NCBI RefSeq assembly: GCF_000819865.1
Contig: NZ_CDDF01000001.1
Coordinates: 657,981 to 721,980 of the forward strand
Direction of reading: 5' to 3'
Source: Aeromonas eucrenophila
GTDB taxonomy: Bacteria; Pseudomonadota; Gammaproteobacteria; Enterobacterales; Aeromonadaceae
DNA: 64,000 bases
The notes beneath the pieces were generated by a model. The model was given only the letters and a program-made list of their open reading frames with translations, was not told the origin of the DNA and searched no databases. Below, piece after piece: positions 8,252 to 16,743 of this stretch; the first letter of the stretch is position 1, and each line of letters opens with the position of its first letter. Made by a program: the position numbers and the translations under genes.

Positions 8252-9490
8252 ATGAAGCCAGTTTCGACCCTCTCCAGCATCCCTGCCGCCATTCATCTGG
8301 CGATGCTGATCAACATGCTCTCCATGGGCAGCATGATGATGGTGATGCCCCTTGGGCCGGATCTCGTCATCAGCCTCGGCATGGCGCCGGAGCAGACCGG
8401 CTATTTCAGTGGCGGCGCGACTCTGGGGGCCGCCCTGATGGGGATCCTCGCCGCCCCCTGGCTCGATCGCTTCAACCGTAAACCCGCCATGTTGTTGCTG
8501 CTGACCTTGCGTTTCCTGCTGCTGATGGCCTGTGCCCTGGTGCAGGACAGCCAGCAACTCTTGCTGCTGTTTATCCTCTCTGGTTGCGTGGCGGGCCCGC
8601 TCTCCGCCATCCTGATGGCCGCCGTGCTGGATCTGGTGCCACCCAGCGAGCGCGGACGCCGCCTCGCCTATGTGGGCATGGCGTTTTCCCTGGCCGCCAT
8701 CCTGATCGTGCCCGTCGCCCTGACCCTGGCCCAGTGGCTCGGCTGGCAGAGCCCCTTCCTGCTGTTTGGCGCCTGTGGCTTGCTGCTTGCCCTGATAAGC
8801 AGCCGCCTGCTGCCCTCCCTGCCGGTCACCCGAGCCCCCCAGGGTAGCGGCCTGCGCCAGTTGCTGAGCTCCCCCCTGTGCCAGGGCGCCCTCGGCATTC
8901 TCAGCCTGCAGATGTTCGGTCACTTCCTGCTGATCCCGCACTTCGCTAACTATTTCCAGTTCAACCTGAGCTTCCCGCGCGAGCAGATCGCCGCCCTCTA
9001 TCTGTGCGGCGGCCTCGCCAGCATGGCCACCATGCGTCTGTGCGGCGGCTGGATAGACAAGGGCCGTGCCCAGGGCGCCATCCTGCTCACCAGCCTGTTG
9101 CTGGCCCTGGTGACCCTGCTCGGCTTCGCCCTGCCGGTCGGCATGCCCATCTATTTGCTGTTTACCCTCTTCATGGCCCTGAGTTCGGCCCGTGCCAGCA
9201 CCACGCTCGCCGTCACCGCAGGCATCCCGGCCCCCCATCAGCGCGCCGCCTTCATGTCATTCCAGGGCACTGTCACCAATGTGGCGGCCGGGCTCGGCAG
9301 CCTGTTGTCAGCCAAGTTCCTCATCTCGGACGAGAGCGGCGCCCTGCACGGCTTCGCCACCCTCGCCTGGATCAATATCGCCTGCGGCCTGTTGGCCTGC
9401 ACGGGCGTCTGGTTCCTCATCCGGGGACTGGAGCGGATACAAAACAACAATAATCCTGCCCCTGGCACTGCCAGACAAGGAAGTCAGTGA
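8252..9490 (+). CDS. MFS transporter, probable siderophore exporter
   Basis: A 412-residue major facilitator with about twelve hydrophobic segments. It begins MKPVSTLSSIPAAIHLAMLI and has the loop 2-3 region APWLDRFNRKPAMLLL, which corresponds to the family motif GxLaDrxGrkxxl. The frame is open far upstream, but the region before 8252 overlaps the Fur box and is not membrane-like. The ribosome site is weak. Position behind a Fur box and ahead of the siderophore receptor suggests export of amonabactin, the job done by EntS for enterobactin. The substrate is inferred from context. Confidence 0.75.
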   Translation: MKPVSTLSSIPAAIHLAMLINMLSMGSMMMVMPLGPDLVISLGMAPEQTGYFSGGATLGAALMGILAAPWLDRFNRKPAMLLLLTLRFLLLMACALVQDSQQLLLLFILSGCVAGPLSAILMAAVLDLVPPSERGRRLAYVGMAFSLAAILIVPVALTLAQWLGWQSPFLLFGACGLLLALISSRLLPSLPVTRAPQGSGLRQLLSSPLCQGALGILSLQMFGHFLLIPHFANYFQFNLSFPREQIAALYLCGGLASMATMRLCGGWIDKGRAQGAILLTSLLLALVTLLGFALPVGMPIYLLFTLFMALSSARASTTLAVTAGIPAPHQRAAFMSFQGTVTNVAAGLGSLLSAKFLISDESGALHGFATLAWINIACGLLACTGVWFLIRGLERIQNNNNPAPGTARQGSQ

Positions 9491-9548
9491 GCACTGGACC
9501 AGAAGAGTCCGGATCCCATAACCCAGGTTTTTCCATGGAGTTTTAACA

Positions 9549-11522
9549 ATGCAGTTGCAGCACGGCGTATTTAAATTGAACCCCATCTTGCTCTCCCTCG
9601 GTCTGCTGGCCCTGCCGGGTCTGGCCCAGGCCGAGTCGGCCAAGGCCAACGAGACAGTGGTGGTCACCGCCACCCAGACCAAGCACACCGAATTCACGGC
9701 CCCGGCCAGCGTCTCGGTCGTGAGCCGCGCCGATCTGGACAAGATGAACGTCAACAACATCGGCGATGCGCTCAAGCATGTGCCGGGTGTCAACATCATC
9801 GCCACCAACCCCACCGGCCGTAACGAGATCAAGATCCGTGGCATGGGCGGCGACTACACCCTGCTGTTGATCAACGGCAAGCGGGTCAATGCCCGCGAGA
9901 CCCTGGGCAGCGCCTACGGCAACGACTTCGATCTCAGCTCCATTCCCATGGCGGCCATCGAGCGTATCGAAGTGATCCGTGGCCCGGTCTCCTCCCTGTA
10001 CGGTGCCGATGCCCTGGGGGGCGTGGTCAACGTGATCCTGCGCCAGGCCACCGAAAAGACCGAAGCCTCCGTCGGCTACACCCACAGCATCCCGACCAAG
10101 GGTGACGGCGGCGATGCCAACCAGGGCAGCGCCTATGTATCCGGTGCCCTCATCGACAACAAGCTGCTCGGCAACATAGTGGTCGAAGGCTACCAGCGTG
10201 ACCGCTGGAAGAGCGAACAGTCCAACAACCCGGACGCCGATGCGCTGGAAAAACGCGAAGTGGTCAACGTGCTGACCGGCCTGAAGTGGCTGGTTGCCGA
10301 CAACCAGGACGTGGAATTCGATCTGGGCTACAACCAGAACGACATGGACAGCTACTTCAACAACGTGCCCCGCGCCCCGACCGCACCGGCCACCCCGCAC
10401 AACGTACAGAACCTGGATCGTCTGAGCCTGGGGGTGAGCCACAACGGCCGCTGGCAGCATTTTGACAGCCGGGTGCGCTACTACTTTGAGCAGATCGACC
10501 TGATGGACGACTCCCAGCTCAACGGCGGCGCCGCCGATGTCACCCAGACCAACAACACGGTCGACGGTCAGGTCAGCGGCTACCTGGGTGAGCACCTGCT
10601 GACCTCGGGCGCCGAGCTGCGCAAGACCGAGCTGGAGCACAGCCGCAACATCGCCAACGGCAGCGTGGATGCGTCCCAGAGCGCCGTCTACCTGCAAGAC
10701 GAGTTCGGCTTTGGCGATCTGGCCCTGACCCTCTCCGGTCGTCTGGATCACCACGAGACCTATGGCAACGAGTTCAGCCCCCGTGCCTACGCCCTCTACA
10801 CCCTGACCGACGAGTGGGTGATCAAGGGTGGCGCCGGCAAGGCGTTCAAGGCACCTACCCTGGCCCAGTCCAGCGAAGGCTTCTCCACCACCGCCTGCCG
10901 TGGTGCCTGCCAGGTGATTGGCAACCCGGATCTGAAACCGGAAACCGCGGTCAGCTATGAGCTCGGCACCGCCTACGAGAGCGCCCGCTTCGGCGCCGGC
11001 GTGACCGGCTTCCACAACGACATCGAGGATCTGATCCAGAGCGATCAGTGGGGCCCAGGCTACCGTCCGACCGTGATGACCTACCTCAACGTCAAGAAGG
11101 CCCGCATCAAGGGTCTGGAGCTGACCGGTTGGGTCGACGTGCTGGACAACGTGCAGCTGACCGGTAACTGGACCATGCTGGACTCCGAAGACAAGAGCAC
11201 GGGTGATGACCTGGCCAAGACCCCGGATCACACCGGCAACCTCGGTCTGGACTGGCAGGCAACGGACATCGTCAGCGCCAACCTGGCCTGGCAATATGTC
11301 GGCAGCCAGATCATCAAGGTCCCGGCCCGCAACGCCCAGGCGTTCAAATCCGAGCACTACCAGACCCTGGACGTGAACACCAACTGGAAGGTCACGCCGG
11401 CCCTGGACTTCAAGCTCGGCATCACCAACCTGACCAACACTCAACGTGATCAGGTCGCCACCGACGCCGACTTCATCCTGGAAGGTCGTACCGTCTACGC
11501 CGGGATCGATTACAGGATGTAA
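9549..11522 (+). CDS. TonB-dependent catechol siderophore receptor
   Basis: A 657-residue outer-membrane beta-barrel. The signal peptide ends near GLAQA; the TonB box is ETVVVTA (about residues 36-42), followed by the plug domain with IRGMGGDYTLLLINGKR and IEVIRGPVSSLYGADALGGVVNVI. The C-terminal strand ends in YAGIDYRM, with aromatic residues near the end. It resembles FepA/IrgA-type receptors; in Aeromonas salmonicida the amonabactin receptor is called FstC and this may be its counterpart. The gene follows the exporter by 58 bp and is separated from fepD by a terminator-like hairpin. Confidence 0.88.
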   Translation: MQLQHGVFKLNPILLSLGLLALPGLAQAESAKANETVVVTATQTKHTEFTAPASVSVVSRADLDKMNVNNIGDALKHVPGVNIIATNPTGRNEIKIRGMGGDYTLLLINGKRVNARETLGSAYGNDFDLSSIPMAAIERIEVIRGPVSSLYGADALGGVVNVILRQATEKTEASVGYTHSIPTKGDGGDANQGSAYVSGALIDNKLLGNIVVEGYQRDRWKSEQSNNPDADALEKREVVNVLTGLKWLVADNQDVEFDLGYNQNDMDSYFNNVPRAPTAPATPHNVQNLDRLSLGVSHNGRWQHFDSRVRYYFEQIDLMDDSQLNGGAADVTQTNNTVDGQVSGYLGEHLLTSGAELRKTELEHSRNIANGSVDASQSAVYLQDEFGFGDLALTLSGRLDHHETYGNEFSPRAYALYTLTDEWVIKGGAGKAFKAPTLAQSSEGFSTTACRGACQVIGNPDLKPETAVSYELGTAYESARFGAGVTGFHNDIEDLIQSDQWGPGYRPTVMTYLNVKKARIKGLELTGWVDVLDNVQLTGNWTMLDSEDKSTGDDLAKTPDHTGNLGLDWQATDIVSANLAWQYVGSQIIKVPARNAQAFKSEHYQTLDVNTNWKVTPALDFKLGITNLTNTQRDQVATDADFILEGRTVYAGIDYRM

Positions 11523-11536
11523 TCTCCCCCTTGTGC

Positions 11537-11562
11537 AGGGAGCCCGACAGGGCTCCCTTTTT
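11537..11562 (+). terminator. Terminator after the receptor gene
   Basis: A 9-bp perfect stem (11537-11545 with 11550-11558), loop GACA and a T-run (11558-11562). It sits between the receptor gene and fepD, so the transport genes depend on read-through or on their own promoter. Confidence 0.88.
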
Positions 11563-11598
11563 GCGTTTCTACCATCCCGAATTCAAAGGAGTCATTGA

Positions 11599-12615
11599 GT
11601 GCTCAGATACCAAGCACAGCTGTTCTGGCTCGGAGTGCTGCTCCTGTTCCTGCTGATTTGCCTGTCACTGGCCACCGGGGCCGGTGTCTATGGTGGCCGC
11701 GAGGTCGCCGGTTTCCTGCTGGGCGACCCCGTCCTCGTAGCCGATGAAAAGCTCGCCATGATAGTCAACACCCTGCGCCTGCCCCGCACCCTGGCGGCCC
11801 TGGTGGTCGGGGTCTGTCTCGCACTCGCCGCCTCCATGCTGCAGAGCGCCACCCGCAATCCCCTGGCCGAGCCCGGCCTGCTCGGGGTCAACGCCGGCGC
11901 CGTCTTCGCCCTGGTCATAGGCCTCACCTATTTCGGCGTCGAATCCGCCTACGGCTACCTGCTCTGGTCTGGCATGGGGGCCCTGCTTGGCAACCTCGTC
12001 GTGCTCGGCCTCGGCCTGATGGTGGGTCGCTCCAACCCCCTCAAACTCATCCTGGTGGGGGTCGCCCTCTCCGCCACCTTCGGCGGCCTCTCCAACTTCC
12101 TGCTGCTCTCCAACAAGGTGGTGCTGGAACAGTTCCGTTTCTGGAACTTAGGATCGCTCGCCGCCTCCAACCTCGATTCGGTGCTGACCGTGGTGCCCTT
12201 CGCCCTGGCGGGCCTGCTGTTGACCCTGGCCCTGTGCCGTCAGCTCACCCTGATGCAGATGGGGGACAACCAGGCCCAGGCGCTCGGCATCCGGCCGACC
12301 CGGGTGCGCATCGGCGTGCTCTTGGCCGCCACCCTGTTCACCGCCTGCGCCATCGCCATCGCCGGCCCCATCGGTTTCGTCGGCTTCCTCGCCGCCTACT
12401 GCGCCCGCCTGGTAGAGCCGGTGCGCCTGTCCATTCAGGTGCGCTTCTCCGCCCTGTTCGGCGTCCTGTTCCTGCTCGGCGCGGACATACTGGCGCGCTG
12501 GTTGCTGCAGCCGTTCGAACTGCCCAACGGGGTGATCCTGGCGCTGATCGGTGCCCCCGTGCTCATCCTGGTGGTGCGCAGCGGCGGCTTCCGCTCCCTG
12601 CTGGCCGTCAAATAA
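11599..12615 (+). CDS. fepD: Ferric siderophore ABC permease FepD
   Basis: FecCD-family inner-membrane permease, 338 residues with about nine to ten hydrophobic helices. It has RLPRTLAALVVGVCLALAAS, then NPLAEPGLLGVNAGA, and GPIGFVGFLAAYCARL, all hallmarks of FepD/BtuC-type permeases. The start codon is GTG at 11599 with a clear AAAGGAG ribosome site. Together with FepG it should form the membrane channel for the ferric siderophore in this locus. Eleven bases separate it from fepG. Confidence 0.9.
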   Translation: MLRYQAQLFWLGVLLLFLLICLSLATGAGVYGGREVAGFLLGDPVLVADEKLAMIVNTLRLPRTLAALVVGVCLALAASMLQSATRNPLAEPGLLGVNAGAVFALVIGLTYFGVESAYGYLLWSGMGALLGNLVVLGLGLMVGRSNPLKLILVGVALSATFGGLSNFLLLSNKVVLEQFRFWNLGSLAASNLDSVLTVVPFALAGLLLTLALCRQLTLMQMGDNQAQALGIRPTRVRIGVLLAATLFTACAIAIAGPIGFVGFLAAYCARLVEPVRLSIQVRFSALFGVLFLLGADILARWLLQPFELPNGVILALIGAPVLILVVRSGGFRSLLAVK

Positions 12616-12625
12616 GGAGCCTCCC

Positions 12626-13696
12626 ATGCATAACGCCATCCAAGACGCCCCTGCCCCCTACCCTCTCCCCGCCGGCACCCTCTGCCTGCGCCTGGGCTCC
12701 CGCACCCTGCTGCTCGAACGCCGGGCCTGGCTTATCACCCTCGCGCTGATCGTCGCTCTGGTGCTGCTCTCCTTGCTGGCGCTGACCCTGGGCTCCGGCA
12801 AGATCACCATGCTGGGGGTCGTCCAGACCCTGCTCGGCGAGGGGAGCCGACTCGATCAGGTGACGGTGTTCAAGATCCGGCTGCCGCGCATCGTCGCCGT
12901 GCTGGTGGCGGGCGCCGCCATGGGCCTCTCCGGTTGCCTGGTGCAGACCCTGATCCGCAACCGCCTCGCCACCCCGGACATGATAGGGGTCAACGAGGGG
13001 GCCTCCCTGGCCATCATCATCTTCTCCCTCTACCTGACCCTCGGCAGCTGGCCCTGGTGGGCCGCGCCCCTCGGCGCCCTGTTCGCCGCCATGGTGCTCT
13101 ACGCCCTGTGCAACAAGCCGGGGGAGCAGGGCTATCTGTTCGTGGTGATCGGCATCGGCGTCTCCGAGCTGATGAACGCCATCGGCCAGTTCGCCATGTC
13201 CACCCAGTCCCTGGTGCACCTCACCAGCCTCTACCTGTGGAACATGGGCAACTTCGTCGGCCAGGGCTATGGCACTGTGTTGCCGGTCGGCGTGCTGATC
13301 CTGCTGATCTGCCCCTGGATCCTCTACCTCTCCCGCGCCCTCGGCGTGTTGCGCCTGGGCCCCGTCACCGCCCAGACCCTGGGGGTGAACGTGAACCGGG
13401 TGCAGCTCGGGGTGCTGGCCCAGGCCATCATAGTCGCAGCACTTGGCACCGCCATCGGCGGCCCCGTGGTGTTCATCGCCATGGCGGCCCCCATCCTCGC
13501 CTCCTGGCTCTCCCGGGATCGCATAGTGCCGCTCTGGATAGCGGCCCTGTGCGGCGCCCTGCTGCTGCTGGCGAGCGACACCCTGGTGCGGGTGCTGGCC
13601 AGCCCCCACGAGGTCGCCACCGGCATCATGACCCGTATCCTCGGCGGCCTGTTGCTGCTGTTCATCCTTATCAAAGACAGGCAGAGAGCCGACTGA
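12626..13696 (+). CDS. fepG: Ferric siderophore ABC permease FepG
   Basis: Second FecCD-family permease, 356 residues, partner of FepD. Visible hallmarks are IRLPRIVAVLVAGAAMGLSG, then NRLATPDMIGVNEGASL and GGPVVFIAMAAPILASWL. The ATG at 12626 follows AAGGAG. A 40-residue hydrophilic N-terminal extension precedes the first membrane helix. Its stop codon overlaps a 15-codon micro-ORF that leads to fepC. Confidence 0.9.
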   Translation: MHNAIQDAPAPYPLPAGTLCLRLGSRTLLLERRAWLITLALIVALVLLSLLALTLGSGKITMLGVVQTLLGEGSRLDQVTVFKIRLPRIVAVLVAGAAMGLSGCLVQTLIRNRLATPDMIGVNEGASLAIIIFSLYLTLGSWPWWAAPLGALFAAMVLYALCNKPGEQGYLFVVIGIGVSELMNAIGQFAMSTQSLVHLTSLYLWNMGNFVGQGYGTVLPVGVLILLICPWILYLSRALGVLRLGPVTAQTLGVNVNRVQLGVLAQAIIVAALGTAIGGPVVFIAMAAPILASWLSRDRIVPLWIAALCGALLLLASDTLVRVLASPHEVATGIMTRILGGLLLLFILIKDRQRAD

Positions 13697-13743
13697 TGAT
13701 GCACTCCATCCTTTTCCAAGACCGACAAGGGGCCCTCCTATGA
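13696..13743 (+). CDS. 15-codon micro-ORF bridging fepG and fepC
   Basis: Its ATG shares a base with the fepG stop (TGATG, 13694-13698) and its stop overlaps the fepC start (ATGA, 13740-13743). The peptide would read MMHSILFQDRQGALL. The fepC ribosome site (AAGGGG) lies within it. A coupling role is inferred; no functional peptide is claimed. Confidence 0.4.
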   Translation: MMHSILFQDRQGALL

Positions 13744-14543
13744 CCCTCTGCGTGAATAACCTGCGTTTCGGCTATCAGCACAAACCCGTGTTCGACGACG
13801 TCTCCTTCACCCTGCCCAAGGGCAAGCTGGTGGGCATCGTCGGCCCGAACGGCGGCGGCAAGTCCACCCTGCTCAAGCTGCTGGCGGGACAAGAGCAGCC
13901 CCAGAGCGGGGAGATCCTGCTCAAGGGCAAGCCGCTGGCGAGCCACGGCATGAAGGCGCTGGCCCGGGAGCTCGCCTACCTGCCCCAGCGCCCGCTGGTG
14001 CCTGCGGGCATCCTGGTGGAGCAGTTGGTGCAATACGGCCGCCATCCCCATCAGGGCTGGTTCAATCAGTGGAGCGCGGAGGATGCCCACATGGTCAACT
14101 GGGCTCGCGAGCGGATGCAGCTGGACGCCATCTGGCACCAGAGCGCCAGCTCTCTCTCCGGCGGTCAGGCCCAGCGGGTCTGGCTCGCCATGGTGCTGGC
14201 CCAGGACGCGGACATCATCTTGCTGGACGAGCCCACCAGCGCGCTCGACATAGGCCACCAGACCGAGGTGATGGAGGCCATCCACCAGATCACCGCCGAG
14301 GGCAAGACGGTGCTCATCGTCATCCACGATCTCGCCACCGCCGCCCGCTACTGCGACGAGCTGATCGCCCTCGGGAACGGCGGCGTTCAGGCCATGGGGC
14401 CGGCCCGGGAGGTGGTGACCAAGCCCCTGATCGACCGCCTCTACCAGACCGACGTCGACATACTGCACGCCCCAGGCGACGGCGCCCCCGTCATAGTGCC
14501 CCGTCGGCGCACTGATGCCGCGGCCGGCAAACAACGGGCCTGA
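13740..14543 (+). CDS. fepC: Ferric siderophore ABC ATPase FepC
   Basis: Cytoplasmic ATPase of the siderophore importer, 267 residues. It has a Walker A motif GPNGGGKST (residues about 35-43), the ABC signature LSGGQAQRVWLA, Walker B DIILLDEPTSALD and the switch histidine in VIHDLATA. Sequence and order (FepD, FepG, FepC) match catechol siderophore importers. Expression is likely coupled to fepG through the bridging micro-ORF. A bidirectional terminator follows. Confidence 0.94.
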   Translation: MTLCVNNLRFGYQHKPVFDDVSFTLPKGKLVGIVGPNGGGKSTLLKLLAGQEQPQSGEILLKGKPLASHGMKALARELAYLPQRPLVPAGILVEQLVQYGRHPHQGWFNQWSAEDAHMVNWARERMQLDAIWHQSASSLSGGQAQRVWLAMVLAQDADIILLDEPTSALDIGHQTEVMEAIHQITAEGKTVLIVIHDLATAARYCDELIALGNGGVQAMGPAREVVTKPLIDRLYQTDVDILHAPGDGAPVIVPRRRTDAAAGKQRA

Positions 14544-14553
14544 CGCCTTCAAT

Positions 14554-14580
14554 AAAAAACCGCCCATCGGGCGGTTTTTT
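14554..14580. terminator. Bidirectional terminator between fepC and entD
   Basis: A CCGCCC/GGGCGG stem with a 3-nt loop is flanked by an A-run on the left and a T-run on the right. It can end both fepC (+) and entD-like (-) transcripts. Confidence 0.92.
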
Positions 14581-14603
14581 TATTGGCTGATGTCCTGGTG
14601 GAT

Positions 14604-15335
14604 TCAAAGCGCCAGCAGGGTGAGCAGGCCTCCCGGCAACCGCTGCCAGCGCAGGGTGCATTGCCAGCCGGCGGGCAAGTCCGGGGCAAGCGCCGTCTTC
14701 AGACTCAACCTCAGGGTCTGGGCCCCCATGGCCGACCAGCTCGCATCGAGAAAATCGAAATAGCGCCCAACCCTGGGGTAGAGCGCCTTGAACAGGCTCT
14801 CCTTGGCGGAGAACACCAGGGTCAGCCCCTCCGCCAGGCTCAGATCGGCGGCAGCGGCCCCCGAAGCCAGTCGCCCCCACTCCTCCTTATCGACGATGCC
14901 GGGCCAGAGCTGCGCCGTTTGGCTTTCATCGAGCCAGGCCTCCAGATCCAGCCCCAGCCCCGCCTTGCCGGGGCGCACCGCGCAGAGCGCCATCCCCTGC
15001 CCCTGCAGCTGGCTGTGGCTGATACTGCCCTCCATCCCCGCAGGCCAGCGCGGTTCCCGGTTTTGGCCTATGGTCACCGTCTCGTCGCCCAGCCCATAAG
15101 GACGCAGGGCCAGCCGCGCCGCCAGCCGACCCGCCAGAAACTCCCCCTGTCGCTTGGCCACGGCATTCTGCAACTCGGCCGGCAAGGCCATCCCCTGCTC
15201 GGCAAAGCAAGCGGGCCTGAAGGCCGCTAGATCGAAACAGACCCTGTGAAGGGGGAGGCTGTCGAGACAAGGCATGAACAAGGCATCGGCGTGACGAATA
15301 AAGCGCCCATCGGCGGAGGGGGAGGAAGGGGGCAT
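14604..15335 (-). CDS. entD: EntD-type 4'-phosphopantetheinyl transferase
   Basis: Transfers the phosphopantetheine arm of CoA to the serine of carrier domains, here those of AmoB, AmoF and AmoG. The 243-residue protein shows the family motifs: GRLAARLAL, then GSISHSQ, GLGLDLEAW with the metal-binding acidic residues, and FSAKESLFKALYP. The ATG at 15335 has a GGAG ribosome site eight bases upstream; the open frame continues much further but without family features. The gene is divergent from the FepB-like gene across 258 bp that hold a Fur-like site. Confidence 0.92.
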   Translation of the reverse strand: MPPSSPSADGRFIRHADALFMPCLDSLPLHRVCFDLAAFRPACFAEQGMALPAELQNAVAKRQGEFLAGRLAARLALRPYGLGDETVTIGQNREPRWPAGMEGSISHSQLQGQGMALCAVRPGKAGLGLDLEAWLDESQTAQLWPGIVDKEEWGRLASGAAAADLSLAEGLTLVFSAKESLFKALYPRVGRYFDFLDASWSAMGAQTLRLSLKTALAPDLPAGWQCTLRWQRLPGGLLTLLAL

Positions 15336-15396
15336 GGAAGGCTCCTGGCATGGGTGCCTGATGGTACCAAAGCCAACCCGGAACATGCCACAAATA

Positions 15397-15417
15397 CAAA
15401 TGACAACGCTTCTCAAT
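15397..15417. promoter_or_regulatory. Fur-like site between entD and fepB
   Basis: On the minus strand the site reads ATTGAGAAGCGTTGTCATTTG, close to the TGAGAAnCnnTTnTCA form of Fur boxes. It lies between two divergent siderophore genes and could control both. Confidence 0.55.
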
Positions 15418-15476
15418 CGCTCCTGTGGTAGCATGTTCCCGCCCATTTGGGGCTGAACAAAGAGAGTGCACCCTGG

Positions 15477-15560
15477 CCGATAGGCAGAGCCGTCCAGCCG
15501 ATAGACAGAGCCGTCCGGTCGATAGACAGCGCCGCCAAGTCGATAGACAGCGCCGCCAGG
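15477..15560 (+). repeat. Four 21-bp tandem repeats before fepB
   Basis: Units at 15477, 15498, 15519 and 15540 share the core CGATAGACAGCGCCG with a few changes; the first and second differ most from the third and fourth. They lie between the Fur-like site and the start codon of the FepB-like gene, in the untranslated leader. The unit length is a multiple of three and the repeat is open in the fepB frame as imperfect heptapeptides. Confidence 0.9.
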
Positions 15561-15593
15561 GTGCCCGCCGATTTCACCCATAAGGATGTAACC

Positions 15594-16532
15594 ATGAAGA
15601 TCTCCTCCCCCCTGGCCGCCGCCCTGATGCTGGCGAGCCTGGTTGGCTTCCAGGCCCAGGCCGGCACCCGCCAGATCCTCGATGCCAACGGCCAGTCCCA
15701 AGCCGTTCCCGACGCCCCCAAGCGCATTGTGGTGCTGAGCGAGCTGGATCTGGACAGCGCCCTGACCCTGGGCGTGCAGCCGGTCGGCACCGTCAACGGC
15801 CGCGGCCAGGCCACCCTGCCCCGCTACCTGCTGGACAAGGCGGGCAAGGAGATCGCCGTGGTCGGGGATCTGGACAATCCGAACCTGGAGAAACTCATCG
15901 ATCTGGAGCCGGATCTCATCCTGACCGGCCAGACCAAGCCCGAGCTGCTGGCCCTGCTCAAGGAGATAGCGCCGACCGTGGTCACCGGCAACTGGGGCGA
16001 GCCCTGGAAGCTGGTGTTCCAGCGCAGCGCCCTGGTGATGAACAGGGAGGCCGAGGGCAAGGCCTTCCTCGCCCAATATGACGCCCGCCTGCAGGAGGCG
16101 CGTACCCGGCTTGCCAAGCATCAGGGGGAGCAGATCAGCATAGTGCGCTGGAACCCCAAGGGGCCGAGCTACATGCACGGTGGCACCTTCGCCAGCAGCG
16201 TGGTGCAGGAGATGGGCCTCGCCCGCCCGGCCCACCAGATCGGCGACAAGAGACCCCACTCCCCGGCCCTGAGCCTGGAATCCCTCAACCTGCTGGACGG
16301 TGACTGGCTGGTGATCGGCACCCTGAGCACCAGCGGTGACGCGGTGGATGCCATGAAGCAGGCCGAGCAGACCCCAGCCTTCCAGCAGCTCAGCGCCATC
16401 AAGGGCAAGCGCTTCGGCGCCGTGGACGGATCGCTCTGGACCTCCACCGGCGGCCCCCAGGCGGCCCTGCGGGTGATCGACGATGTGGAGCAGCTGATGA
16501 GCAAGCCGGATGCGGCCCCCATCACCCGTTAA
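15594..16532 (+). CDS. fepB: Periplasmic siderophore-binding protein, FepB-like
   Basis: A 312-residue periplasmic binding protein of the class used by FecCD permeases. A Sec signal peptide (MKISSPLAAALMLASLVGF, cleavage after AQA) is followed by the start of the first lobe, PDAPKRIVVLSELDLDSALTLG, and by DLEPDLILTGQT. The ATG at 15594 is chosen because the signal peptide begins there and AAGGA lies upstream; the frame is open further upstream through the 21-bp repeats. It should deliver ferric siderophore to FepDGC, from which it is split by the entD gene. A terminator follows. Confidence 0.88.
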   Translation: MKISSPLAAALMLASLVGFQAQAGTRQILDANGQSQAVPDAPKRIVVLSELDLDSALTLGVQPVGTVNGRGQATLPRYLLDKAGKEIAVVGDLDNPNLEKLIDLEPDLILTGQTKPELLALLKEIAPTVVTGNWGEPWKLVFQRSALVMNREAEGKAFLAQYDARLQEARTRLAKHQGEQISIVRWNPKGPSYMHGGTFASSVVQEMGLARPAHQIGDKRPHSPALSLESLNLLDGDWLVIGTLSTSGDAVDAMKQAEQTPAFQQLSAIKGKRFGAVDGSLWTSTGGPQAALRVIDDVEQLMSKPDAAPITR

Positions 16533-16549
16533 TGCCGTCACACAGGAAT

Positions 16550-16577
16550 AAAAAAAGCCCGCATCATGCGGGCTTTT
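16550..16577 (+). terminator. Terminator after fepB
   Basis: AAGCCCGCATCATGCGGGCTTTT forms a 9-bp stem with flanking A- and T-runs, 18 bp past the stop codon. The A-run on the left also makes it usable for the converging amo operon, which ends at 16744. Confidence 0.9.
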
Positions 16578-16743
16578 GTTTGGCTGGCAGGCTGGAGCTG
16601 TCGACTGGAACAGGATCCCCTGGGAGATCCGGCCTGCCGCTCGCGGGATAGGTCTGCGAGCGATAACTCACCAGTTAGTTTGAGTTTCAAAGCATATGTG
16701 ATCTATGAAAATCAGATCTGGCAGTTTACCGCCCCACCACCAT

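Noticed and set aside
9543-11444. 633-codon open frame on the minus strand
   Set aside because: It is antisense to the TonB receptor gene, which has signal peptide, plug and barrel.
15477-15560. CRISPR-like array before fepB
   Set aside because: The 21-bp units are contiguous with no spacers and no cas genes are present; it is a simple tandem repeat.
15447-15593. N-terminal extension of the FepB-like protein from a TTG at 15447
   Set aside because: The signal peptide begins at 15594, and the extension consists of the 21-bp repeats; an N-terminal tail before a Sec signal is unlikely.
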